Origin: an uncultured Eubacteriales bacterium
GTDB lineage: Bacteria; Bacillota; Clostridia; Oscillospirales; Acutalibacteraceae
Direction: 5' to 3'
Length of the DNA stretch: 64,000 bases
Assembly (NCBI GenBank): GCA_958417225.1
Contig: CATZCM010000002.1
Coordinates: 72,943 to 136,942, forward strand
Below are positions 1-9,138 of the stretch, in pieces. Position 1 is the stretch's first letter. Every line of letters begins with the position of its first letter. The notes beneath the pieces are model-generated. The model was not told the origin of the DNA. It ran no database searches and worked only from the letters and a program-made list of their open reading frames with translations. The position numbers and the translations under genes are program-made.

Positions 1-363
1 TTGTTTGAGGGGATAAAAGTAGCCATTGCCGGTAACAGAATCGGTGATATAGGAAATGCAGTTCAATCGTATGTCGAAGCGCGCAGTTACTCGGTGGTAC
101 GTAATTTTGTTGGCCACGGAGTAGGTGCGAGATTACATGAGGACCCGGGAGTTCCGAATTTCGGAACTAAGGGAAGAGGCCCCCGTCTAACACCCGGGAT
201 GACTATTGCAATTGAGCCGATGATAAACCTTGGAACGTACGAAGTCGAGGTCTTACCGGATAATTGGACTACGGTTACAAAGGATGGTAAGTTATCAGCG
301 CACTTTGAGCACACTATAGCAATTACAGCTGATGGTCCGGTGATATTGACTTTACCGGAGTAA
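1..363 (+). CDS. map: Methionine aminopeptidase type I, C-terminal part (5' end outside window)
   Basis: Removes the initiator methionine from nascent proteins in the cytosol, using two metal ions. The visible 120 residues are the C-terminal half of the pita-bread fold. They include the HGVG motif with a metal/substrate histidine (about residue 39), the AIEPM segment with a metal-binding glutamate, and the terminal FEHT segment with the last ligand glutamate. The first codon in the window (ttg) is internal; the true start lies upstream. In Firmicutes map normally follows secY and adk and precedes infA, which matches the genes that follow. The stop codon is followed within about 12 bases by the next gene, so they are probably cotranscribed. 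Confidence 0.96.
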   Translation: MFEGIKVAIAGNRIGDIGNAVQSYVEARSYSVVRNFVGHGVGARLHEDPGVPNFGTKGRGPRLTPGMTIAIEPMINLGTYEVEVLPDNWTTVTKDGKLSAHFEHTIAITADGPVILTLPE

Positions 364-375
364 GAGGTGCCGTAC

Positions 376-615
376 GTGAATGAAATGCAAAAGGGCCTGG
401 TTGTGAAATCACAAGCCGGGAAAGATAAGGGATGTTATTTTGTGGTGATTGGTGTAGAAGGTAATTGTGCACTGGTATGTGACGGTAAACTTCGACCACT
501 GTCCCGACCCAAAAAAAAGAATTTAAAGCATCTTGTTGTAACAAATACGATTTTATTGTGCAGTGAGTATGGTACGAATCGGATGCTTAAAAAAACACTA
601 AGTCGGTTTAAATGA
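376..615 (+). CDS. KOW-domain RNA-binding protein of the map-infA interval
   Basis: A 79-residue basic protein with an N-terminal KOW-like segment (GLVVKSQAGKDKGCYFVV), as in the L14e-like KOW proteins that Clostridia carry between map and infA. Such proteins are thought to bind RNA or the ribosome, but their exact role is not established. I chose GTG at 376 because AAGAGGTG sits six bases before it. GTG 367 overlaps that ribosome site and ATG 385 is too far from it. The C-terminus is rich in Lys/Arg (PKKKN and KKTLSRFK). About 135 bases follow before infA, with a small CCCCTT/AAGGGG hairpin and no convincing gene. Confidence 0.85.
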   Translation: MNEMQKGLVVKSQAGKDKGCYFVVIGVEGNCALVCDGKLRPLSRPKKKNLKHLVVTNTILLCSEYGTNRMLKKTLSRFK

Positions 616-750
616 AAAATGTGGTAGGGCGTGACACGTCCGAACCTATATGCTTGGTGAATCAGAGTGAGTGTTTTTGTAATTGCTTGCTGTGATCCCA
701 AGAATCCCCCTTCAAAAAAGGGGAACGTCAAATGTAAGGGGGTTAAGATT

Positions 751-969
751 ATGGCAAAAGAAGACGTTATAGAGGTTGAGGGTAAGGTGCTAGAAGCTTT
801 ACCAAATGCAACTTTTAAGGTTGAACTTGAAAATAAACACGTGATTACAGCGCATATTTCGGGGAAACTTAGGATGAACTATATTAAGATTTTGCCAGGA
901 GATAAGGTCACTGTGGAAATGTCTCCATATGACCTGACTAAAGGTCGTATCACTTGGAGGGCCAAGTAA
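751..969 (+). CDS. infA: Translation initiation factor IF-1
   Basis: A 72-residue S1/OB-fold protein that occupies the ribosomal A site during initiation with IF-2 and IF-3. It starts [11 protein letters not shown] and ends [12 protein letters not shown], exactly the family length. An upstream in-frame GTG at 667 would add 28 unrelated residues. ATG 751 is correct because AAGGGGGTT lies just before it and family homology begins there. It sits in the classic position between map/KOW and rpmJ. Confidence 0.97.
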   Translation: MAKEDVIEVEGKVLEALPNATFKVELENKHVITAHISGKLRMNYIKILPGDKVTVEMSPYDLTKGRITWRAK

Positions 970-1033
970 TGAAAAATCGATGATTTGTTATTGAATCGGT
1001 CATCAAAAATAATCGCGGAGAGGATGAATGTAT

Positions 1034-1147
1034 ATGAAAGTTAGACCGTCGGTTAAAAAGATTTGCGAGAAATGCAAGATTATTAAACGTAAGGGAAAAG
1101 TTATGGTAATTTGCGAAAATCCGAAACATAAGCAAAGACAAGGTTAA
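1034..1147 (+). CDS. rpmJ: 50S ribosomal protein L36 (bL36, zinc-binding form)
   Basis: A 37-residue protein, complete from ATG 1034 to TAA 1147, starting [11 protein letters not shown] and ending HKQRQG. It carries the zinc-ribbon ligands C11, C14, C27 and H32, so it is the zinc-containing form of L36. GAGAGGATG precedes the start. It lies between infA and rpsM as expected. Confidence 0.95.
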   Translation: MKVRPSVKKICEKCKIIKRKGKVMVICENPKHKQRQG

Positions 1148-1177
1148 TTAGAATAAATTTTTATTGGAGGTGCAAGT

Positions 1178-1546
1178 ATGGCACGTATAGCAGGAGTTGA
1201 TTTACCTCGCGACAAGAGAATTGAGGTAGGATTATCTTATATTTTTGGCATAGGCCGCAAAACTGCAAGTGATATTCTTAAGGCTACAGGAGTGAATCCT
1301 GATACTCGTGTAAGGGATTTGAGTGAGGATGATGTTTCAAAGCTTAGGGATTACATTGATGCTCATTGTCGTGTGGAAGGTGATCTTAGAAGAGATATCG
1401 CTTTTGATATAAAAAGATTGATTGAAATTGGATGCTATAGAGGAGTTCGTCATAGAAAGGGTTTGCCTGTGAGAGGCCAAAGATCCAAGACAAATGCTCG
1501 TACTAGAAAAGGTCCTAGGAAAACTATGGCCAATAAGAAAAAATAA
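1178..1546 (+). CDS. rpsM: 30S ribosomal protein S13 (uS13)
   Basis: A 122-residue protein of the small-subunit head that contacts tRNA and the L5 bridge. It begins [14 protein letters not shown] and has the helix-hairpin-helix segment [14 protein letters not shown] and the basic tail [18 protein letters not shown], all typical of S13. GGAGGTG lies six bases upstream. The next gene, rpsK, begins 14 bases after the stop, behind AAGGAGGGG. Confidence 0.98.
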   Translation: MARIAGVDLPRDKRIEVGLSYIFGIGRKTASDILKATGVNPDTRVRDLSEDDVSKLRDYIDAHCRVEGDLRRDIAFDIKRLIEIGCYRGVRHRKGLPVRGQRSKTNARTRKGPRKTMANKKK

Positions 1547-1560
1547 GGAGGGGTTTGTAA

Positions 1561-1965
1561 ATGGCAGTTCAGAAAGCGAAAAAGGGTACAGTTTCACGTA
1601 GAAGACGTGAGAGAAAAAATATCGAACGTGGATCAGTGCATATTCAATCCACATTTAATAATACAATCGTTACAATTACAGATGCGAATGGTAATGCTGT
1701 TTCTTGGGCGAGTTCAGGAGAATTGGGCTTTAGAGGATCAAGAAAGTCAACACCATTTGCTGCTCAAATGGCAGCGGAAACTGCAGCTAAGGTTGCTATG
1801 GAACATGGTATGCGTTCAGTAGAAGTTTTCGTTAAAGGTCCTGGTTCGGGACGTGAGGCAGCTATCAGAGCATTGCAGGGGGCAGGTTTGGAAGTTAGCA
1901 TGATTAAGGATGTTACTCCGATTCCTCACAATGGTTGCCGTCCGCCAAAAAGAAGACGTGTTTAA
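1561..1965 (+). CDS. rpsK: 30S ribosomal protein S11 (uS11)
   Basis: A 134-residue platform protein of the small subunit. It has the diagnostic segments [15 protein letters not shown] and [13 protein letters not shown], and ends [19 protein letters not shown] basic N-terminal extension ([16 protein letters not shown]) is normal in Firmicutes. It is part of the alpha-operon block between rpsM and rpsD. Confidence 0.98.
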   Translation: MAVQKAKKGTVSRRRRERKNIERGSVHIQSTFNNTIVTITDANGNAVSWASSGELGFRGSRKSTPFAAQMAAETAAKVAMEHGMRSVEVFVKGPGSGREAAIRALQGAGLEVSMIKDVTPIPHNGCRPPKRRRV

Positions 1966-1994
1966 TTTGATTTTTTAGGAGGTGTATTTATACA

Positions 1995-2621
1995 ATGGCA
2001 AGATATACAGGTGCAGTGTGTAGACTCTGCAGAAGAGAAGGACAAAAACTCTTTTTAAAGGGTGATAGATGTTATACAGATAAATGCGCAATTTCTCGTA
2101 GATCATATGCTCCGGGTCAACATGGTCAAGGTCGTAAGAAGGTTTCCGAGTATGGACTACAACTTCGCGCAAAACAAACTACTAGGCGTTATTATGGTGT
2201 GCTTGAAGGTCAATTTAGACATTATTATGAATTGGCTGAAAAGAGAGAGGGTAAAACTGGTGAGGTTTTGCTTGCATTACTCGAATCAAGGCTTGATAAT
2301 GTGATTTATCGGTTAGGGTTTGCTAGCTCGAGAGCTGAAGCAAGACAACTTGTTGTGCATGGACATTTTACTGTGAATGGAAGAAGAGTTAATATTCCTT
2401 CATACCTTACAAAGGTTGGAGATGTGATTTCTATTGCTGAGAAAAGTAGAAACAGTGATAAAATAAAAGGTGTTCTCGAAGCAACTGCAGCTCACGTGAT
2501 TCCGAAATGGATTGATCTTGATAGGGGAATTCTCGAGGCTAAAATCGTAGCAGTTCCGGAACGTGAAGATATTGATCTTCCTGTTGAAGAAACTCTTATC
2601 GTTGAGTTGTACTCCAAATAA
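1995..2621 (+). CDS. rpsD: 30S ribosomal protein S4 (uS4)
   Basis: A 208-residue primary 16S rRNA-binding protein. It has the zinc-finger-like N-terminus C9, C12, C26, C31 (RLCRREG and RCYTDKCA), so it is the cysteine-containing form, and the S4 RNA-binding domain around residues 98-160 ([13 protein letters not shown] and [17 protein letters not shown]). TAGGAGGTG precedes ATG 1995. It is followed by rpoA, as in other Firmicutes. Confidence 0.98.
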   Translation: MARYTGAVCRLCRREGQKLFLKGDRCYTDKCAISRRSYAPGQHGQGRKKVSEYGLQLRAKQTTRRYYGVLEGQFRHYYELAEKREGKTGEVLLALLESRLDNVIYRLGFASSRAEARQLVVHGHFTVNGRRVNIPSYLTKVGDVISIAEKSRNSDKIKGVLEATAAHVIPKWIDLDRGILEAKIVAVPEREDIDLPVEETLIVELYSK

Positions 2622-2684
2622 TAATACTTATTGGCTGTGTCTCGAAATTTATTTATGCCATAAATATTTTAAGGAGGATGCTTA

Positions 2685-3641
2685 ATGACAGAAATAGATA
2701 AACCACAGATCGAAACAGAAGAATTAACCGAAGACGGTAGATATGGTAAGTTTGTAATTGAACCACTTGAACGTGGTTTTGGTAATACTTTAGGTAACAG
2801 TTTAAGGAGAGTTTTACTTTCGTCTTTGCCTGGTGTGGCAGTTAACTCTGTTAAAATTGATGGAGTTTTACATGAATTCTCAACTATTCCAGGGATTAAA
2901 GAGGATGTCGCAGAGATTATACTTAATTTAAAAGGCCTTACGGCAACAATTGAGGGGTCTGGGACAAAAACACTTGAAATACATGCAAAAGGCCCTTGTG
3001 AAGTTACAGCTGCGTCAATTCAGTGCGATAGTGAAGTGACGATTTTAAATCCGGAACTGCATATTGCTACGTTGGATGATGATGCTGACTTATCTATGGA
3101 AATTAATATAGATAAAGGCCGTGGATATGTACAGGCAAGTCACGAAAGATTAGGTGCTTCTTCTGATGTAGTAGGAATGTTGCCAGTTGACTCTATTTAC
3201 ACTCCTGTGTTGAAAGTAAATTATTTTGTAGAAAACACGAGAGTTGGTCAAATTACAGACTATGATAAATTGACTATTGAGGTGTGGACAAACGGAGTTA
3301 TTAATGCTCGTGAAGCAATTGCGTTCTCAGGAAGTATACTTATTGAACATTTGCAATTGTTTGTAGCTTTGTCTGATGCTGAGTATAGCAAAGAGGAAAT
3401 AATCCCTGATAAGGAAGAATCAAAAGAAGATAAAATTTTGGATCTTACTATTGAGGAATTGGATTTGTCTGTACGTTCGTTTAATTGTCTGAAGAGAGCT
3501 GGCATTAATACGGTCCATGATTTGATCGGCAAAACTGAAGAGGATATGATGAAGGTGAGAAACCTTGGAAGAAAATCTTTAGAGGAAGTTTTGCATAAGA
3601 TAGATTCTTTAGGATTGAAACTTACTAAGACCGAAGAATAA
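2685..3641 (+). CDS. rpoA: RNA polymerase alpha subunit
   Basis: A 318-residue subunit that dimerises to nucleate polymerase assembly and contacts activators and UP elements. The N-terminal domain shows [25 protein letters not shown]. The C-terminal domain (about residues 250-315) shows the [17 protein letters not shown] and [11 protein letters not shown] helix-hairpin-helix elements that bind DNA. An acidic linker separates the domains. AAGGAGGATG precedes ATG 2685. Confidence 0.98.
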   Translation: MTEIDKPQIETEELTEDGRYGKFVIEPLERGFGNTLGNSLRRVLLSSLPGVAVNSVKIDGVLHEFSTIPGIKEDVAEIILNLKGLTATIEGSGTKTLEIHAKGPCEVTAASIQCDSEVTILNPELHIATLDDDADLSMEINIDKGRGYVQASHERLGASSDVVGMLPVDSIYTPVLKVNYFVENTRVGQITDYDKLTIEVWTNGVINAREAIAFSGSILIEHLQLFVALSDAEYSKEEIIPDKEESKEDKILDLTIEELDLSVRSFNCLKRAGINTVHDLIGKTEEDMMKVRNLGRKSLEEVLHKIDSLGLKLTKTEE

Positions 3642-3669
3642 TAGTTTTTATAAAGGAGTGAATATTGAC

Positions 3670-4026
3670 ATGTCTGGAACGAGAAAATTAGGTCGCGCAA
3701 CATCTCATAGATTAGCTATGTTGAGGGCAATGGTGACCTTTCTTTTAGAAAATGGTAGAATTGAGACGACTTTAGCTAGAGCTAAGGAAGTTCAGTCTAA
3801 AACCGAAAAGATGATCACACTTGCTAAAGAAGATAGTCTTCATAATAAAAGGTTAGCTTTAGCTTTTATCACAAAAAAAAGTGTGGTTAAAAAGCTTTTT
3901 GACGAAATTGCACCAAAGTATAGTAATGTAAATGGTGGGTATACTCGTATTACAAAGCTTGGACCTCGTCGCGGGGATGCAGCTGAAATGGCTATCATTG
4001 AATTAATTCCGCAAGAGGAAAAGTAA
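3670..4026 (+). CDS. rplQ: 50S ribosomal protein L17 (bL17)
   Basis: A 118-residue large-subunit protein at the end of the ribosomal operon. Family similarity starts at [14 protein letters not shown], so ATG 3670 is preferred over GTG 3658, which would put NID before it. AAAGGAG lies 12 bases before ATG 3670. The C-terminal segment [15 protein letters not shown] is diagnostic. Two hairpins follow before the convergent polA gene. Confidence 0.96.
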   Translation: MSGTRKLGRATSHRLAMLRAMVTFLLENGRIETTLARAKEVQSKTEKMITLAKEDSLHNKRLALAFITKKSVVKKLFDEIAPKYSNVNGGYTRITKLGPRRGDAAEMAIIELIPQEEK

Positions 4027-4043
4027 ATATATATAATTTTTAG

Positions 4044-4080
4044 CGCCATGTGTTCCTGTTTATGGGATATGGCGTTTTTT
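4044..4080 (+). terminator. Rho-independent terminator of the ribosomal/rpoA operon
   Basis: A CGCCAT/ATGGCG stem with a 19-base loop is followed directly by six T residues, just after rplQ. Confidence 0.8.
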
Positions 4081-4102
4081 ATAAATTTATTAAGATTTGA
4101 AT

Positions 4103-4155
4103 AGGGGCTGTAACAAAACGAGTTTAAAAATCGAATTGATTACAGCCCTATTTTT
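4103..4155 (+). terminator. Second hairpin between convergent rplQ and polA
   Basis: The arms AGGGGCTGTAA and TTACAGCCCTA pair over about ten positions (one G-T) and are followed by TTTTT on the + strand. It is probably a backup terminator for the ribosomal operon. On the minus strand it lacks a good T run, so its role for polA is unclear. Confidence 0.6.
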
Positions 4156-4167
4156 CCGAGTCTTTAT

Positions 4168-6582
4168 TTAATTTTTAGCATCATACCATGTTTTTCCGAT
4201 ACCGACATCTACAGTTAGTGGGATTTTAAGTTTTGCAGCAGATTGCATTTCATTTTGAACGATGTGTTTTACTGTATCAGCGTACATTTCTGGAGTTTCG
4301 ACTATAACTTCATCATGAATTTGTAATATGATATGTGCTTCGGGACAGTGTTTTATAAGTTGGTTTTGGATTTTGACCATAGCAATTTTAATAATGTCAG
4401 CGGCAGTACCTTGGATTGGCATATTTTTTGCTACGCGTTCACCGAATGACCTTAAATTAAAGTTAGATGCATTTAGTTCTGGGAGGTATCGTCTACGGTG
4501 AAACATGGTTTCAGCGAAACCTTTTTCTTTAGCACTTTGGACAGAGTTTTCTAAGTATTTCTTTACGCCACTGTAATGTTTGAAATAATCATCAATATAT
4601 ATTTGTGCTTCTCGCCGCGTTACGCCGATATCCTTGGCGAGAGAAAAAGCGCCGATTCCATATACAATGCCAAAGTTAACGGCTTTTGCTCTGGTGCGCA
4701 TGATTGGGGTAACCATTTGGAGAGGTACATGAAATACGTTTGAGGCAGTGATTGCGTGGATATCCTCCTCATGAATAAATGCATCGATCATATTTTTGTC
4801 ATTCGCAATGCACGCCAAAAGCCTGAGTTCAATTTGAGAATAATCTGCATCTACTAGCACGTATCCATCCTTTGCCTTGAAGAATTTTCGCATTTCACGG
4901 CCGAGATCTGTGCGTACAGGGATGTTTTGAAGATTTGGGTCAGCAGAGCTTATTCGTCCGGTTCTAGTCTCGGTTTGATTAAATCGAGAGTGTACACGTC
5001 CATCGGTGTTTACTACTTTTAGGAGGGCATCACAATATGTGGACTTTAGTTTGGTTAGAGAACGGTATGATAGAATTTTTTCAACTACTGGATAGATGTA
5101 CCGAAGCCCTTCCAAAACATCTGCACTGGTTGAATATCCTGTTTTGGTTTTACGTGATGCAGGTATACCCATTTTTTCGAAAAGTGCTTCACCTAGTTGT
5201 TTAGGTGAATTGATGTTGAATTCATATCCAACTTCATTGTGAATTTCATGTTGTAGGGTTTCGGATCTTTTTTGGAGCATTTCACCGTATTTTAGTATGC
5301 CTTCATCATCTACTTGAAACCCAACGTGTTCCATATGTGCAAGTACTTTTGCAAATGGGATTTCGATTTGTTGTAAAAGATCCATTTGATTATACTCTTG
5401 GATTTTTTTTGTCATTGTTTCCACAAGTTCCACAAATGAATGAGATTGATATGTGTTTAGCAATTTTTCAGGGGAGTATTCTGTTTCATTAGGGTCTAAT
5501 AGATATGCAGCAAGTTCCACACCGAAAGTGATATTGTTTATATTGATGTTGTGTTTCAGTGCGAAGGAAAAGATGTGCTTGCAGTTATATGCGGAAATTT
5601 TTGAATTTTGGTCAGAAATTAAGGTTAATATCTCAGTGGAGTCATTAAGAGAATATATGTTACCTTTAATTGAAAATGTATTTTCATCAAAGAGTGCAGT
5701 GTTTGGCAACTTAGAGGATTGTAATCCCATACGTTCGATAAGTGAAAAGAATTCAAGTTCTTTCATGAGGTCGACAGCTTTAGCATTTGGTTCAGATTTA
5801 CTGTATGATTCAAGGTTTGTGTCAATAGGGACATCTGTACGGATTGTGCCAAGCATGCGGCTTGTGTATGCACTTTCTTTGCCGGAGATTAGTTTTTTTC
5901 GTATACCATCTTTTATGTCTTTTGAATCTATGTTTTTATATACATTATCAAGTGTACCAAATTTTTTTATTAGTTCAGATGCACCCTTTTCTCCAATACC
6001 AGGGACGCCAGGTATATTGTCAGATGTATCTCCTTGGATTGCTTTAATTTCAATTAATTGTTTTGGGGATACCCCGTATGTTTCCTTGATCATTTTGGGG
6101 TCATATAGTGTGGTGATAGTCTTTCCAAATTTAGTGGAGGCTATACGGACATTTACACTATCTGATACTAGTTGTAAGCTATCGCGATCACCTGTTGCAA
6201 TTACACATTCGTTATGTGTATCGGTGCAATGTTTAGCTAATGTTCCGAGGATGTCGTCAGCTTCAAATCCTTCAATTTCCACTAATTTGTATCCGAGGAG
6301 TTGTAGAAGGTTTTTCAGAACGGGGAATTGTTGGGCAAGTTCATCTGGCATACCTTTGCGTTTGGCTTTGTACTGGGGGTATGCTCGATGACGAAAAGTT
6401 GGAGCTTTTACGTCAAAAGCGATTGCAATTTTGTCAGGGGATGTGTCATCAAGAATTTTATTTAGCATGGTGAGAAATCCGTAAATTGCATTGGTGTATT
6501 GTCCAGTTTTTGTGCTGAGCAATTTTATGCCGTAGAAAGCGCGGTTAAATATACTGTTTCCATCTATAACTAGTAGTTTCAA
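4168..6582 (-). CDS. polA: DNA polymerase I
   Basis: An 804-residue repair and Okazaki-fragment polymerase. The N-terminal ~290 residues are a 5'-3' flap exonuclease (VIDGNSIFNRAFYG, then EGFEADDILG and GDTSDNIPGVPGIG). The middle ~130 residues correspond to the proofreading domain but lack a recognisable DxE catalytic motif, so proofreading is probably absent. The C-terminal half is family A polymerase (RTGRISSADPNLQNIP, VDADYSQIELR, and QIHDEVIVE near the end). The length is shorter than the 870-930 residues of proofreading relatives. The start is TTG at 6582, supported by GGAGTG nine bases upstream; no ATG fits. Confidence 0.97.
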   Translation of the reverse strand: MKLLVIDGNSIFNRAFYGIKLLSTKTGQYTNAIYGFLTMLNKILDDTSPDKIAIAFDVKAPTFRHRAYPQYKAKRKGMPDELAQQFPVLKNLLQLLGYKLVEIEGFEADDILGTLAKHCTDTHNECVIATGDRDSLQLVSDSVNVRIASTKFGKTITTLYDPKMIKETYGVSPKQLIEIKAIQGDTSDNIPGVPGIGEKGASELIKKFGTLDNVYKNIDSKDIKDGIRKKLISGKESAYTSRMLGTIRTDVPIDTNLESYSKSEPNAKAVDLMKELEFFSLIERMGLQSSKLPNTALFDENTFSIKGNIYSLNDSTEILTLISDQNSKISAYNCKHIFSFALKHNININNITFGVELAAYLLDPNETEYSPEKLLNTYQSHSFVELVETMTKKIQEYNQMDLLQQIEIPFAKVLAHMEHVGFQVDDEGILKYGEMLQKRSETLQHEIHNEVGYEFNINSPKQLGEALFEKMGIPASRKTKTGYSTSADVLEGLRYIYPVVEKILSYRSLTKLKSTYCDALLKVVNTDGRVHSRFNQTETRTGRISSADPNLQNIPVRTDLGREMRKFFKAKDGYVLVDADYSQIELRLLACIANDKNMIDAFIHEEDIHAITASNVFHVPLQMVTPIMRTRAKAVNFGIVYGIGAFSLAKDIGVTRREAQIYIDDYFKHYSGVKKYLENSVQSAKEKGFAETMFHRRRYLPELNASNFNLRSFGERVAKNMPIQGTAADIIKIAMVKIQNQLIKHCPEAHIILQIHDEVIVETPEMYADTVKHIVQNEMQSAAKLKIPLTVDVGIGKTWYDAKN

Positions 6583-6695
6583 AAGTTATCACTCCATTTT
6601 TATTACTTAATTCATTATAACATAAATTTTAATTTTCTCAAAATTTTTATTATAACTATGTTGTTTTATAAAATGGAATTTTCGTTGAAAAAATG

Positions 6696-6758
6696 AAGTG
6701 CCCGAAATCAAGTTGATATCTGAAAAATATCTAGACATCTGCTTGAGTTGGTGCACTT
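6696..6758 (-). terminator. Probable terminator downstream of the cupin gene
   Basis: The arms AAGTGC and GCACTT, with a secondary CAAG/CTTG pairing inside, are followed on the minus strand by CATTTTTTC. The loop region is long, so confidence is moderate. Confidence 0.5.
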
Positions 6759-6780
6759 TATGAAAACTTATTATTTGAGT

Positions 6781-7209
6781 TTAATCTTTAGATTCTTTAT
6801 GGGTTGTGGCGTCTTTTTTAGTTAGGTATAAAGTGTTGTGAGGGTGTTGAGGTGGCGCGTATATAGAAAATAGTTTTAATGGCTGAGATCCCGTATTTAT
6901 AATGTTATGCCATAAACCGGCTGGAATAATGACCATATGATGTTTATCAATTTTTCTTTCAAAATCCATCTTGCTTTTAGTTTTTCCGGTTTTTATGATA
7001 CCATAACCTTCTTCGATTTGGATTACCTGATCAACGTTGTGTTGTTCAATTCCAATGCAATGTCCAGTTGGAATGCTCATTACGGTTAGTTGTAAATTTT
7101 TTCCCGTCCAACATGTTCGCAAAAAAGCTTTGTTTTGTTTAGTAGTTTGATTTATATTAATTATAAATGTGGAATTGTTGCAATTAAGATTTTCATGTGA
7201 TTTGTTCAT
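6781..7209 (-). CDS. Small cupin-domain protein (RmlC-like)
   Basis: A 142-residue single-domain cupin. It shows a first cupin motif around GHCIGIEQHNVDQVIQIEEGYG and a second around HHMVIIPAGLWHNIINTG, with metal-ligand histidines/glutamates in the usual order. Related small cupins are annotated as mannose-6-phosphate isomerase-like or sugar-binding proteins, but no substrate can be assigned. I chose ATG 7209 because GAAGGA lies nine bases upstream. A TTG at 7218 would lie inside that ribosome site. It is monocistronic between polA and a divergent VanY-like gene. Confidence 0.85.
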   Translation of the reverse strand: MNKSHENLNCNNSTFIININQTTKQNKAFLRTCWTGKNLQLTVMSIPTGHCIGIEQHNVDQVIQIEEGYGIIKTGKTKSKMDFERKIDKHHMVIIPAGLWHNIINTGSQPLKLFSIYAPPQHPHNTLYLTKKDATTHKESKD

Positions 7210-7289
7210 ATATATCAATCCTTCTTAGTTTTATCATATTATATGATTATTATTTGTGTTGTTGTGAAAGAGGGTTTTATCTTTTTTTG

Positions 7290-7318
7290 TTGACCGAGAA
7301 AAATAAATGTGATATAAT
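7290..7318 (+). promoter_or_regulatory. Sigma-A promoter of the VanY-like gene
   Basis: TTGACC and TATAAT are separated by exactly 17 bases, about 85 bases before ATG 7402. Confidence 0.75.
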
Positions 7319-7401
7319 AAATTGTATGATTTAAGTTAGGGCCAGGGTTGAAATAGTGTAATTTTGAGATTTCACTGATTGGGAAAGGAAACGAGCGTAA
7401 A

Positions 7402-8271
7402 ATGGAAAAATTAAAAAATTTTTTTAAAAATAAAAAAATAACTTGGATTGTTGTTGTGTTACTAGTAGCAATTATTGCAGTAGCCGTAATATGTGTATGC
7501 TGTTTATGCGTGAAGGATAGATCAGGTAGCCCTACTATTTTGAACACAACGAATAGTGAAATATGCGAAGAAAAAACTACCATGGATGAGACAAGTGATG
7601 GCCAGGAAAGTACGCAGCAGCCATCAACAACTGTTGAGTCAAAGAATAATGGAGCCACATCGCAAGATTACACTCTAAGAACATCTGATGGAAAGTTTTA
7701 TGAGTGGAACAAGAGTTGTCCGATAGAATTGATGGTGGTAAATAAGAAAAATCCGATGCCAGATGGACGAGATCAAGATCTTGTTACATGGAGCAAAAAT
7801 CTTACAAATGGTGGGACAAGTCGTATAAATCGTAAGGCAAAGGTTGCGTTAGAAAAAATGATGGCCGCGGCAGAAAGCGACGGAATAGATTTGTGGATAT
7901 GTTCCATGCATAGAACGTTGGAAACACAGAAATATTTATTTGATGCTGAGTTGAGGAGAAAAGGAGGTTCATATGAGGCTGCTGCTAGGGAAACTGCTCC
8001 TCCAGGAACAAGTGAGCACCATACAGGGCTTGCAATCGATTTTATTAAGCGTGGTGGTGATTTAGATAGCTTTAGATTTACGCAGGACTGTGATTGGTTA
8101 ATGGCACATGCTGCTGAGTATGGATTTATTTTGAGGTATTCAGAAGAAAAAATGGCCCAAACTGATATTATATATGAACCCTGGCACTTTAGATACGTTG
8201 GAGTTGAGTATGCACAAAAAATAAAAGATAGTGGACTTTGTTTGGAAGAGTTTATTGGAAATATGTTGTGA
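7402..8271 (+). CDS. Membrane-anchored D-alanyl-D-alanine carboxypeptidase, VanY/M15 family
   Basis: A 289-residue zinc peptidase that trims the terminal D-Ala from peptidoglycan stem peptides outside the membrane. A lysine-rich N-terminus precedes one membrane segment (residues 14-36). A low-complexity Ser/Thr/Glu linker runs to about residue 88, then the M15 catalytic domain. Key motifs are CSMHRT (167-171), SEHHTGLAID (204-213, zinc ligands H206 and D213) and EPWHFRYVG (249-257, catalytic E249 and zinc ligand H252). GGAAAGGAAACGAG precedes the ATG. It has its own promoter and a strong terminator, so it is monocistronic. Confidence 0.92.
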   Translation: MEKLKNFFKNKKITWIVVVLLVAIIAVAVICVCCLCVKDRSGSPTILNTTNSEICEEKTTMDETSDGQESTQQPSTTVESKNNGATSQDYTLRTSDGKFYEWNKSCPIELMVVNKKNPMPDGRDQDLVTWSKNLTNGGTSRINRKAKVALEKMMAAAESDGIDLWICSMHRTLETQKYLFDAELRRKGGSYEAAARETAPPGTSEHHTGLAIDFIKRGGDLDSFRFTQDCDWLMAHAAEYGFILRYSEEKMAQTDIIYEPWHFRYVGVEYAQKIKDSGLCLEEFIGNML

Positions 8272-8298
8272 TGAGTGAATTTTGAGCGACACAAAATA

Positions 8299-8335
8299 AA
8301 ACTCCTATCGGTTTTATTCGATAGGAGTTTTCATT
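8299..8335 (+). terminator. Strong terminator after the VanY-like gene
   Basis: A perfect 12-bp stem, AAACTCCTATCG with CGATAGGAGTTT, surrounds an eight-base loop. The A-rich and T-rich flanks could let it work in both directions. Confidence 0.85.
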
Positions 8336-8401
8336 CTAGTAAAGACAGAGCAATAAAGATGTTTTTTATGTCTGAGCACTTCTTGTGAAGTTGCTTTTTT
8401 T

Positions 8402-8478
8402 TGGCCCGCTCGGAGGGATTTGAACCCCCGTCCTCCAGAATCGGAATCTGTTGCGATATCCAGCTTCGCTACGAGCGG
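8402..8478 (-). tRNA. tRNA-Arg (anticodon CCG)
   Basis: On the minus strand the acceptor CCGCTCG pairs with CGAGCGG, followed by G and an encoded CCA. The D stem GCGA/TCGC and T arm GGGGG-TTCAAAT-CCCTC are present. The anticodon loop TTCCGAT gives anticodon CCG with U33 and A37. The outermost anticodon-stem pair is mismatched. It reads CGG arginine codons. Confidence 0.93.
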
Positions 8479-8612
8479 TTATATAAAACTATCTATATTA
8501 TAATATTTTACTATTTAAATGTCAACTACTGATTCAAAGAAATTTTATATGTATTGTTGAGAACACGTTATGTAGTACAAAAATAATAAAAATATAATTA
8601 TTGATGTATTTG

Positions 8613-9131
8613 CTAGTTTTTACTTGTTTTAGTGAACGTGAGATTTTTTTCAAATTGAAGCAGTTTTTCTTTTTTGTCGATACCACCAGCGTATCCGATT
8701 AGTTTTTTATTTGTACCGATTACTCTGTGGCATGGAACAATTATAGAAATGGCATTATGCCCTACAGCTCCACCAACAGCTTGAGGTGACATTTTGGATT
8801 TATTGAGTTTGTTAGCTGCTATGTTTGCGATTTCCCCGTATGTCATTGTTTGACCATATGGAATTTTAAGCATAATTTCACATATGAGTTTGCGAAATGG
8901 AGTGGTATTAAATTGTAATTTAGGTATAAAATCAGGTTCTTGGTTATTAAAGTAAATATCTAACCATTGTTTTGTGTGATTGAATATTGGTAATTCTTTT
9001 GTAATGTGTGATTCAGTGAGAGTAGTACCAAAATACTTTTGTCCGTCAAACCATAGTCCGATTAGTTCTGATCCGTTACTAGCTAAAGTTATACCTCCGA
9101 GCGGAGAATTATAATGATTTGTGTACTGCAT
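8613..9131 (-). CDS. ogt: Methylated-DNA-protein cysteine methyltransferase
   Basis: A 172-residue suicide repair enzyme that transfers the methyl group from O6-methylguanine to its own cysteine. The active-site motif PCHRV is at residues 133-137, with acceptor C134. Upstream is the helix-turn-helix segment YGQTMTYGEIANIA, and near the end is GYAGGIDKKEKLL. The short N-terminal domain has no Ada-type regulatory part, so it is Ogt/MGMT-like. It ends seven bases from the HD-domain gene upstream in transcription, so the two are probably one unit. Confidence 0.93.
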   Translation of the reverse strand: MQYTNHYNSPLGGITLASNGSELIGLWFDGQKYFGTTLTESHITKELPIFNHTKQWLDIYFNNQEPDFIPKLQFNTTPFRKLICEIMLKIPYGQTMTYGEIANIAANKLNKSKMSPQAVGGAVGHNAISIIVPCHRVIGTNKKLIGYAGGIDKKEKLLQFEKNLTFTKTSKN

Positions 9132-9138
9132 AGTTTAC

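Noticed and set aside
5453..6391. Long open frame on the + strand opposite polA (312 codons)
   Set aside because: It lies wholly antisense to conserved polA codons, has no RBS and no recognisable domain.
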